A DNA stretch of 15,566 nt from the NCBI GenBank assembly GCA_003552565.1, contig PUNB01000040.1, forward strand, positions 1-15,566, written 5' to 3'. This document shows positions 1-5,636 of the stretch, piece by piece. The notes below the pieces were generated by a model. That model had not been told where the DNA came from. It worked only from the letters and a program-made list of their open reading frames with translations, and did not search any database. Within the stretch, counting starts at the first letter, position 1. Each line of letters opens with the position of its first letter. The position numbers were made by a program, and so were the translations under genes. The DNA is from Lentisphaerota bacterium. GTDB taxonomy: Bacteria; Verrucomicrobiota; Lentisphaeria; Oligosphaerales; PUNB01.

Positions 1-1257
1 CCGCCGCCATAAATCGGGAAAGGCGCGGGCGGTCATCGCCAGCAGCAGCCGGCCTCCCTGGTCAATTTCCGGGTTCAGCAGCACGTGTGACATCCACACA
101 GCGGTATCTGTTTCCAGCAGTGCCGGATGGCCGGTGCTTTCATGCTGCCGATTCAGCCATTGTGCCAATTCCCGCGGGGGGCGGCGGGAGGGCAGGGCTT
201 CGTAAGCGGCAATATTCCAGGAGTTCTGGAGAACTTTATCGGGAGCGCCCGGCAGAGACTCCGAGTCCGGTGCGATAGCGGCAAAGCCGCCGGAAACCTG
301 ATCTCGACGCACCAGATCCACCTGTCGCAAACCCGTGGCCTCTCCCAGGTTGTCAGGGAGCGTATGAAAGCCCACCAGCTTGCCCTCGCGGCGAGTGAAC
401 TCTGTCAATATTCGAGCCGCGGTTCCCGGCATATTCGGAGCGTATGGAAGGATGACGACGCGGGTGGAGGCGAGAAAATCCCTGTCCAGATCCCGTTCTT
501 CAATAAAAACCGGCGGCACTCCGGATTCAGTCAAAAAATTCGCGGCTCTTCGAGGGTGTCTGAGCACAGCCGACCGTTCACCGCCGGGCAGGTCGGCAAA
601 ACTGGAGCTGTTGCGCACCACGACCACCCTTCGGTCCGCCGGCAAGACCCCGAGTCCGGCGATTTCAACTGTCGTGTCTAGATCGTCGCCGCGCCAGGCG
701 CTGAAACGGAATTTGCTGATATCGCCCCAGCCGGCGGGCTCGCCTTCAATGGAAGTTTCGGACTTAAGGATCTCGATTTCCCGCCAGCGTCCGTCGGCCA
801 CCGGAGAAAACTCGGCCACATACCAGCCGTCCCCGCTTTTGAAATAGAAATTGAAATAACTCACACCGTCCAGATTGCGTGCCCGCAGTTGAAAACGGAT
901 ACCGCGGAAGTTCCTGAGGTCGGCACGCACAGGTATATCCCAGGCGGCCCGATTCAGTCCGGCGGACTTGAAAAGTATGGGCAGCCGCACCGCCTGGTTG
1001 CCGTTGGCGGTAAAAGACCGGCCTCTGGGGTTTCCGGCCATCGGCCGCAAAACCCCGGCGGACTCTCCGCGGCTGAGCGCTTCCCGGGCCTCGGAGGGGG
1101 AGGGATAAAGAGAAAACATTTCTCGATAATCAAAATCCAGACCCGTTGCGGACGACAGGGCGGGCAGCAGAACGCAGCCGCACACAAAACGCGTCAGACA
1201 TTTAATCAAGGCGGCGCGAATATGGCTTCCTGCCGCAACAGCTCTTCCGCAGCGCAT
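1..1257 (-). CDS. Secreted multidomain protein, carbohydrate-binding-like plus GATase-like region (partial, C-terminus off window)
   Basis: The reverse strand is open for 419 codons from ATG at 1257 to the window edge, with no stop, so the C-terminus is missing. The N-terminus has a basic stretch and then a hydrophobic core (residues about 20-36, ending LLPALSSA), which looks like a signal peptide. Residues about 45-205 are rich in beta-strand pattern with aromatic clusters (FNFYFKSGDGWYVAEF), resembling the beta-sandwich carbohydrate-binding domains of secreted glycoside hydrolases (CBM11/CIA30-like). Residues about 208-330 (VVVVRNSSSF, VVILPYAPNMP, EGKLVGFHTLP) resemble the class I glutamine-amidotransferase-like domain found beside many bacterial glycosidase-like domains. 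A catalytic domain may follow outside the window; that is inference. The start overlaps the stop of the upstream aldolase gene as TGATG, with GAGGAAG just before it, so translation is probably coupled. I do not recognise a named family, and domain identities are tentative. Confidence 0.75.
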   Translation of the reverse strand, partial: MRCGRAVAAGSHIRAALIKCLTRFVCGCVLLPALSSATGLDFDYREMFSLYPSPSEAREALSRGESAGVLRPMAGNPRGRSFTANGNQAVRLPILFKSAGLNRAAWDIPVRADLRNFRGIRFQLRARNLDGVSYFNFYFKSGDGWYVAEFSPVADGRWREIEILKSETSIEGEPAGWGDISKFRFSAWRGDDLDTTVEIAGLGVLPADRRVVVVRNSSSFADLPGGERSAVLRHPRRAANFLTESGVPPVFIEERDLDRDFLASTRVVILPYAPNMPGTAARILTEFTRREGKLVGFHTLPDNLGEATGLRQVDLVRRDQVSGGFAAIAPDSESLPGAPDKVLQNSWNIAAYEALPSRRPPRELAQWLNRQHESTGHPALLETDTAVWMSHVLLNPEIDQGGRLLLAMTARAFPDLWRR

Positions 1258-2258
1258 CAATCTTCCTCAATAATGGTATCATAGAACTTGACAATATCCC
1301 GCCGCGCCTCTTCTTCCTGCTCATTGAATTCCATCCCCGCCCGGGGGTGGCGATTCAGCTGACCGGTAAGCATGTAGGGAATATCATATCCCCAACCCAG
1401 CTCATGCCGCAGCGGCTCTATATGATCGCGGATAAGCTTCAGCAGCGGACGCACTCTGAATTTGGGATTATGCAGGAATCCCAGCAGCAGTTCCATTGGA
1501 CAATTGCCGGCTCCCCGTCCCAGGCCGGCGACGCTGGCATCCAGCATGGAAGCGCCGACAATGACCGCTTCAATCGTATTGGCGTAAGCAAGCTGCTGAT
1601 TGTTGTGGGTGTGAATGCCTACGGCCTTACCAGAGGGAGCGGCGTAGCTCAGATACTGAATCTGTTCACTGTATAAAGCTCCGAAGCTGTCGACTAGATA
1701 TATAGCGTTGGTGTTGGATTCGGCCAGAGCTTCCAAAGCATTGTCCAGCTCCCACTCGGAAACAGTGGAGATCGCCATCAGATTGACAGTTACTTCATAC
1801 CCCTTTTCCCGGGCGTCCTTGATCATATCAAGAGCCGTCGGTATCTGATGAACGTAGGCCGCCACCCTTACCAAATCAATCACGCTTTGATCTCTGGGCA
1901 GAATATCGGTATGGTAATCGGTGCGCTCGGCATCCGCCATAACGGAGATTCGCAAAGGCGATTCATTGTCCCCGACAATACGGCGAATGTCTTCTTCGGT
2001 GGAAAATTTCCAGGCTCCGAATTCATCCCTGGAGAATATCTTCTGTGAAGACTTATAGCCAATTTCCATATAATCAATTCCGGCTTCTATGCATCCATGG
2101 TATACCGCCCGCACCGTCTGGTCGGTAAATCCATGCGCGTTCATCAGGCCGCCGTCGCGAACAGTGCAGTCAAGCACTTTCACTTCCGGCCTGTAACCTA
2201 TCCATTTGGCTCCGGCTTCGATCACTTGATCACTTTTTATATCACCCTGATTGGCCAT
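1257..2258 (-). CDS. Aldolase of the HMGL-like DRE-TIM metallolyase family (4-hydroxy-2-oxovalerate aldolase-like)
   Basis: This is a 333-residue cytoplasmic TIM-barrel enzyme of the HMG-CoA lyase-like family. Visible signatures are DCTVRDGG (30-37, the DRE-TIM motif carrying the metal-binding Asp and catalytic Arg), VDSFG (189-193), HTHNN (216-220, the metal-binding HxH) and GLGRGAGN (245-252). The last is characteristic of the 4-hydroxy-2-oxovalerate aldolase (DmpG-like) branch. The family cleaves or forms C-C bonds next to a keto-acid or acyl-CoA using a divalent metal; the actual substrate here cannot be read from sequence. ATG at 2258 was chosen because AAGGAA lies about 9 bases before it and the protein then has normal family length. 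An upstream in-frame ATG would add 67 residues encoded by repeat DNA. No acetaldehyde dehydrogenase partner (DmpF) lies in the window, arguing against classical meta-cleavage. It is the first gene of a coupled pair with the secreted protein. Confidence 0.9.
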   Translation of the reverse strand: MANQGDIKSDQVIEAGAKWIGYRPEVKVLDCTVRDGGLMNAHGFTDQTVRAVYHGCIEAGIDYMEIGYKSSQKIFSRDEFGAWKFSTEEDIRRIVGDNESPLRISVMADAERTDYHTDILPRDQSVIDLVRVAAYVHQIPTALDMIKDAREKGYEVTVNLMAISTVSEWELDNALEALAESNTNAIYLVDSFGALYSEQIQYLSYAAPSGKAVGIHTHNNQQLAYANTIEAVIVGASMLDASVAGLGRGAGNCPMELLLGFLHNPKFRVRPLLKLIRDHIEPLRHELGWGYDIPYMLTGQLNRHPRAGMEFNEQEEEARRDIVKFYDTIIEED

Positions 2259-2352
2259 TGATACTATTTCCTTGGTTGAATGTTCGTTGAAAACGCGAAT
2301 TTTGCAAATATAATTTTTGCTATGTCTTGTATGAGACTTCGTGTTGTTAATC

Positions 2353-2443
2353 TTGTCCCGAATCCGCCTGAGGCGGATCACAAACCTAATTCCAAAGTCA
2401 AAAAACACTGGACAAGGTGCGAGACAAGGTGCGAGACAAGGTT
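2353..2443 (+). repeat. Dispersed palindromic element A, copy 1
   Basis: The first 34 bases (2353-2386, starting TTGTCCCGAATCCGCCT) match 5442-5475 at 33 of 34 positions. The core is a near-perfect palindrome, ATCCGCCT-G-AGGCGGAT (2362-2378). It is followed by about 25 bases of variable spacer and then a 12-base tandem unit, GACAAGGTGCGA, repeated 2.5 times (2411-2441). CTTGTC at the left end can pair with GACAAG in the tandem units. It looks like a REP/MITE-type non-coding element. Confidence 0.75.
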
Positions 2444-2457
2444 TCATATGCCGCAAC

Positions 2458-2516
2458 AAGTCTCTCCCTCAGGGTATCCGGCGCTTCGCGCCGGCGGCCG
2501 GGCTTGTATGAGACTT
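2458..2516 (+). repeat. 59-bp element B, left copy
   Basis: This 59-base element begins AAGTCTC and ends GAGACTT, so it has 7-bp terminal inverted repeats of its own. Its reverse complement is found at 2759-2817 with 4 mismatches (55/59). Inside this copy CCGGCGC-TTC-GCGCCGG forms a perfect 7-bp stem. Three of the four differences from the other copy fall in one arm or the loop of this stem. Confidence 0.8.
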
Positions 2517-2607
2517 CGGACCAGACCATCCCATGGGATGCTTGCGGTCTTAATATATTGTCTACGGTTTCCATTACAACTGAACTAATGCCCCGAGAAA
2601 GAGACAC

Positions 2608-2637
2608 CGGTGGACGATTGAGTCGACTCGTCCACCG
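2608..2637. repeat. Perfect 10-bp hairpin
   Basis: CGGTGGACGA (2608-2617) and TCGTCCACCG (2628-2637) form a perfect 10-bp stem around a 10-base loop. It sits near the centre of the inverted 59-bp pair. A run of six T begins only at 2652, so it is not a canonical terminator. Confidence 0.6.
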
Positions 2638-2657
2638 CTCTAGTCAACCTATTTTTT

Positions 2658-2720
2658 AACCACAGAATACGAGAAAAAAGCCAACAAAATCTTTTCGCAT
2701 ATTCCGCGCATTCTGTGGTT
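2658..2720. repeat. Inverted repeat AACCACAGAAT / ATTCTGTGGTT
   Basis: Perfect 11-bp arms at 2658-2668 and 2710-2720 are separated by 41 bases. T-runs lie outside the left arm (2652-2657) and directly after the right arm. It could act as a weak terminator or be a degenerate dispersed repeat. Confidence 0.5.
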
Positions 2721-2758
2721 TTTTATATTCTTTGCCTCCTTTGCGACCTTGTAAAAAT

Positions 2759-2817
2759 AAGTCTCATACAAGCCCGACCGCCGGCGCGAGGCACCTGATA
2801 CCCTGAGGGAGAGACTT
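2759..2817 (-). repeat. 59-bp element B, right (inverted) copy
   Basis: This is the inverted partner of 2458-2516, again bounded by AAGTCTC and GAGACTT. The two copies enclose 242 bases of hairpin-rich DNA. Shorter matches to one end of the element, CTTGTATGAGACTT at 2326-2339 and AAGTCTCACACAAG at 2877-2890, lie outside in mirror-image orientation. Confidence 0.8.
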
Positions 2818-2832
2818 GATTAATGGTTTCTA

Positions 2833-2851
2833 GTGTCAGGTTTCCTGACAC
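2833..2851. repeat. Short hairpin GTGTCAGG-TTT-CCTGACAC
   Basis: A perfect 8-bp stem with a 3-base loop is followed by degenerate CCTGA/ACTGA/ACCTGA-type tandem units to about 2873. No T-run follows, so it is more likely repeat DNA than a terminator. Confidence 0.5.
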
Positions 2852-3126
2852 CTGAACACTGAAACCTGAAACCAAGAAGTCTCACACAAGCATATCCCCT
2901 TGCCGCTTGCATTAGTATTGTAGTGTGATTATGTTCAAGCGGATTGATAAGCAAATGCGATTTACAGACGCAGAACGGGATGGTAAGTTCAATCGTCAAC
3001 TTCCGTTACTGGCGGACATTGCCGAGAAAAATCAGATCTCCAGCCTTTTTACGGAGGTTTCCGCCCGGAAACGAAAAACAAACGGGGGTGTCGAAGAATC
3101 AAAACTCCAACTGGACAAAAAATTCA

Positions 3127-3918
3127 ATGACCCGACGAATTGATTTGATCTGCACTGATATAGACGGCACTTTGCTGGACAGCGGCAATCCCGATTTTGT
3201 CAGTCTGCGGGAATTCAAGCGTGAGCTTGATCTTCGCAAACAGCAGTGGGGCACTAAATGGGCCATCGTCACCGGCCGTCATCGGCGCGGCTTTCTGCCT
3301 GCTCTTGACAGTTTTCTGGCCTTTCATTTAATTCCCGATTTCATTGTTCTGGAAGATGCTTACATCTACCGTTTTCTGAGGGGGACTGGGATGCGCGGCT
3401 TTTGGCGCTGGAATTTTCGTATCCGCTGGAAACGTTCCTGGCTGTGGCGTCGCAGCCGCCGATTCATTCAGAAATTACAGAACGAAATGGAAAACGAGTT
3501 CCCGGATATGCGAGTGCTGTCACACGAAACCATTGACATGTGGCTGGAGTTTCCAGATCAGCCGTCGGCGGAGCAAGGCGAAAAAGCTCTCAAAATCAAG
3601 ATTGCCGAATGTCTCGAATTTGAAGTTTTCCGCTGGGGCTGTGAAGTGTTTCTGGCGCCGGCGATCGGAAAAAAGGGAGAAGCGGTGACCCATATAAGTG
3701 ACCATCTGGGGATATCGGCGGAGCATGTGTTTGTCATCGGCGACGGAGCCAATGACGTAAACATGCTTGAAGGATGGGCGGCGGGTATGGTGGCCTGTGT
3801 CGCCAACACTCCCAGGGAAATAAAATCGATTGTTCGTCGCAACAGCGGTTACGTGGCAAAGAATCGGGCCACCGCCGGGGTTGTCGAAGCTTTGCGCAGC
3901 ATGGACCAGAATGAATAA
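3127..3918 (+). CDS. HAD-superfamily phosphatase, subclass IIB (Cof/sugar-phosphatase-like)
   Basis: This 263-residue protein has all HAD motifs: DIDGT (D11, nucleophile, and D13), VTGR (48-51), the GKKG lysine region (181-184) and GDGANDVNM (205-213, Mg-binding acids D206 and D210). The long segment between motifs II and III is the position of a type IIB cap, as in sucrose-phosphate or mannosyl-phosphoglycerate phosphatases. It probably removes phosphate from a sugar or small phosphorylated metabolite in the cytoplasm; the substrate is unknown. ATG 3127 places the nucleophile at residue 11, normal for the family, though its Shine-Dalgarno site is weak; an in-frame GTG at 3088 is an alternative. 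The cap start (about 90-113) is unusually rich in Trp and Arg. The gene lies 17 bp before lpxK on the same strand, so a role near lipid A or envelope sugar metabolism is possible. It is not KdsC-like, because that enzyme lacks a cap and is shorter. Confidence 0.85.
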   Translation: MTRRIDLICTDIDGTLLDSGNPDFVSLREFKRELDLRKQQWGTKWAIVTGRHRRGFLPALDSFLAFHLIPDFIVLEDAYIYRFLRGTGMRGFWRWNFRIRWKRSWLWRRSRRFIQKLQNEMENEFPDMRVLSHETIDMWLEFPDQPSAEQGEKALKIKIAECLEFEVFRWGCEVFLAPAIGKKGEAVTHISDHLGISAEHVFVIGDGANDVNMLEGWAAGMVACVANTPREIKSIVRRNSGYVAKNRATAGVVEALRSMDQNE

Positions 3919-3935
3919 TTCGCCTGAATTAGACT

Positions 3936-5105
3936 ATGCGAAATTTTCTTGAAAAAGCGGAATTATATCTGATCGAGCTCAGTGACAGCCGGAGCCGGTT
4001 GAAACGCAAGCGCGATCACCTTGTCCGCTGCCTTCTTTTTGTGCTTTCACAGACTTATCGAGCGGTCATTCAGCTGCGGCTCGATCTTTACCGTGAGCGC
4101 ATATTGCGCCAATACAACCTGGGATGTCTAGTGGTCAGTATCGGCAATCTGACCTGCGGCGGCACAGGGAAAACGCCGGTGGTGGAGGTGTTCGCGGAAA
4201 CCCTGGCGAAGGAAGGCCGGCGAGTGGCCATCCTCAGTCGAGGCTACCGCAGCAAGGCTAAACCATTACCCCAAAAACTGCGGGATTTATTCACTCCTTC
4301 GGAAAAGGCGGCGCCGCCGCGGGTTGTTTCCGACGGAGAGCGTTTATTAATGGACTCAGAAATGGCCGGCGATGAACCGTTTATGCTGGCCGGCAACCTG
4401 CCGGAGGTCTCTGTTGTGGTCGACAAAGACCGGGTGAAAGCGGGTCGTCACGCCATACGACGTTTCGGCTGTGACACGCTGGTTCTGGATGACGGTTTTC
4501 AGTACTTGAAACTGAAGCCGCGGCTGAACATTCTGCTGATCGACTCTACCGCTCCTTTCCATAATCATCATCTTTTGCCGCGCGGCTTGATGCGGGAGCC
4601 GATCAAAAACCTGCGCCGGGCCGATTACGTATTCCTGACCAAGTCCGACGGCGAAGCCAGACTGCGGCACTTGAAGAATTTCATCAAACGCCACAATCGG
4701 CGGGCGGAAATAATCGAATGCTCCCATAAACCCCAATATCTGGAAGACGTTTACTCCGGCGAAAGACACTCTCTCAGCCTCCTGCAGGGTGCTCGCGTTG
4801 CCGCCATCAGCGGCATCGCCAGGCCCGAAGGATTCGAAAAATTTCTCGGCCGACTGGGCGGAGAATTGGTTTACAATGAACGTTACATAGACCACCATCG
4901 TTATCGGCAGCAGGAGATTATCAACTTCATTAATCGCAGTTTATCGCATAAAGCTGACTTCATTCTGACCACGGAAAAGGACGCGGTGCGATTTCCTAAA
5001 ATTGATCGGCGGGATCTGCCGATTTACTTTCTGCGAGTGAAAATCGATATAATCAGCGGCAAGGAAACTTTCAATTCCTGTATACGACGTATTTGTTTCA
5101 CTTGA
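3936..5105 (+). CDS. lpxK: Tetraacyldisaccharide 4'-kinase LpxK
   Basis: LpxK uses ATP to phosphorylate the 4' position of the lipid A disaccharide precursor at the inner face of the cytoplasmic membrane. The 389-residue protein shows IGNLTCGGTGKTP (69-81, Walker A/P-loop), SRGY (101-104), GDEP (145-148), the family-specific DDGFQ (185-189), LLPRGLMREP (213-222), SGIARPEGF (292-300) and TTEKDAVR (345-352). Many family members are roughly 310-350 residues. The extra length here is mostly an N-terminal section of basic and hydrophobic residues (about 1-60) that could form the membrane-associating helix. The start at 3936 has no clear Shine-Dalgarno site and may depend on the HAD gene just upstream. 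The stop codon lies inside a tandem 15-base repeat (5101-5130). Its presence implies a lipopolysaccharide- or lipid A-bearing outer membrane. Confidence 0.96.
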   Translation: MRNFLEKAELYLIELSDSRSRLKRKRDHLVRCLLFVLSQTYRAVIQLRLDLYRERILRQYNLGCLVVSIGNLTCGGTGKTPVVEVFAETLAKEGRRVAILSRGYRSKAKPLPQKLRDLFTPSEKAAPPRVVSDGERLLMDSEMAGDEPFMLAGNLPEVSVVVDKDRVKAGRHAIRRFGCDTLVLDDGFQYLKLKPRLNILLIDSTAPFHNHHLLPRGLMREPIKNLRRADYVFLTKSDGEARLRHLKNFIKRHNRRAEIIECSHKPQYLEDVYSGERHSLSLLQGARVAAISGIARPEGFEKFLGRLGGELVYNERYIDHHRYRQQEIINFINRSLSHKADFILTTEKDAVRFPKIDRRDLPIYFLRVKIDIISGKETFNSCIRRICFT

Positions 5106-5130
5106 TAGTTGAGAACTTGATAGTTGAGAA
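5101..5130 (+). repeat. Tandem duplication of a 15-base unit at the lpxK stop
   Basis: CTTGATAGTTGAGAA occurs twice back to back (5101-5115, 5116-5130). The first copy contains the lpxK stop codon TGA (5103-5105). Confidence 0.8.
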
Positions 5131-5164
5131 TAGTTAGACCCTGACCGTAAAGGGGGTTATGCCC

Positions 5165-5185
5165 CCGCCGGGCTTGTCCCGGCGG
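5165..5185. repeat. Hairpin CCGCCGGG-CTTGT-CCCGGCGG
   Basis: A perfect 8-bp GC stem with a 5-base loop lies 60 bases after the lpxK stop. An overlapping GGGGG/CCCCC pairing (5152-5156 with 5162-5166) could compete with it. No T-run follows, so an intrinsic terminator is unlikely; an mRNA 3' stabiliser or a REP-like element is possible. Confidence 0.5.
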
Positions 5186-5228
5186 AGCAGCAGATTGGTT
5201 TTCAGAAATTTGCAGACACCCCCCTCAT

Positions 5229-5264
5229 TTCCGCGGCATAACGGCGAGCCGACATGCCGCGGAA
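5229..5264. repeat. Strong hairpin with perfect 11-bp arms
   Basis: TTCCGCGGCAT (5229-5239) and ATGCCGCGGAA (5254-5264) are perfect inverted repeats around a 14-base loop that itself contains CGG/CCG. An A-run follows on the plus strand (5266-5272), which on the minus strand would precede the stem, so it is not a standard terminator in either direction. Confidence 0.65.
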
Positions 5265-5441
5265 CAAAAAAATGTTGAACATTCTTTTATTTGCAATCTT
5301 TCGTCATAATCTTTCGCCTTAATCCAATTGGCCGTGGAACGCATAGCCACTTTCGAGCTTGTGAGCTCCACAAAACCCTTTTCGCGGAGGGTCTAGTTAG
5401 ACCCCGTCCGGAAAGGTGTATTGTGTGTTTTGAGTTCAACT

Positions 5442-5546
5442 TTGTCCCGAATCCGCCTCAGGCGGATCACAAACCATATTCCATTTGGGATGAAAACATT
5501 AAAACCAATCGGATTTTGGTTCGGGACAAGGTTCGAGACAAGGTTT
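5442..5546 (+). repeat. Dispersed palindromic element A, copy 2
   Basis: The first 34 bases match 2353-2386 except at the palindrome centre, which is C here and G in copy 1. The internal spacer differs. The 3' part again carries the 12-base unit (GACAAGGTTCGA then GACAAGG, 5525-5543). Here the ends pair well: TTGTCCCGA (5442-5450) is the reverse complement of TCGGGACAA (5521-5529). Confidence 0.75.
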
Positions 5547-5636
5547 TTCAGCACAAATTCCGCACACTACCCCTTTCCGGATGCCCTATAGTTAGAGGCT
5601 ATTCAGCAGAATTTTTGAGTAAATGGATGAAGAGAA

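Larger units (their letters stand above)
2259..3126. other. Repeat-rich intergenic region between divergent genes
   Basis: This is 868 bases with no convincing gene. It holds one copy of a dispersed palindromic element (2353-2443), a pair of 59-bp inverted repeats (2458-2516 and 2759-2817), matching half-elements at 2326-2339 and 2877-2890, and several independent hairpins (2527-2540, 2608-2637, 2658-2720, 2833-2851). It must also contain the divergent promoters for the aldolase (-) and HAD (+) genes, but no clear -35/-10 pair was seen. A short open frame at 2931-3143 is possible but unsupported. Confidence 0.8.
5106..5636. other. Repeat-rich intergenic region between lpxK and the response regulator
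   Basis: This 531-base stretch has no credible gene. It contains a GC-rich hairpin (5165-5185), an 11-bp hairpin (5229-5264), small hairpins GAGCT-TGTG-AGCTC (5355-5368) and GGGTCT-AGTT-AGACCC (5389-5404), and copy 2 of dispersed element A (5442-5546). TAGTTAGACC is found at 5131 and 5395. CCGGAAAGG at 5409-5417 is followed by an imperfect inverted match at about 5563-5598, bracketing element A. A promoter for the response regulator must lie here or read in from lpxK; none was clear. Confidence 0.75.

Noticed and set aside
127..681. Plus-strand open frames between 87 and 1284
   Set aside because: They lie opposite a 419-codon minus-strand frame with a signal peptide and coherent protein pattern; they have no recognisable domains.
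2411..2441. CRISPR-like short direct repeats
   Set aside because: The 12-base units are contiguous with no spacers, and there are no cas genes.
2259..2459. 67-residue N-terminal extension of the aldolase
   Set aside because: The extension is encoded by repeat DNA including the tandem GACAAGGTGCGA units; ATG 2258 has a good AAGGAA site and gives family-normal length.
2458..2516. Integron attC site ('59-base element')
   Set aside because: The length matches by coincidence only. The ends are AAGTCTC/GAGACTT rather than the attC core GTTRRRY/RYYYAAC, and no integrase or cassette array is present.
2280..2659. Open frames on both strands at 2280-2659
   Set aside because: They are made of palindromic repeat DNA and have no ribosome-binding sites or family resemblance.
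2894..2940. Promoter boxes before the HAD gene
   Set aside because: TTGCAT and TATGTT are 17 bases apart but match the consensus poorly, so no feature was called.
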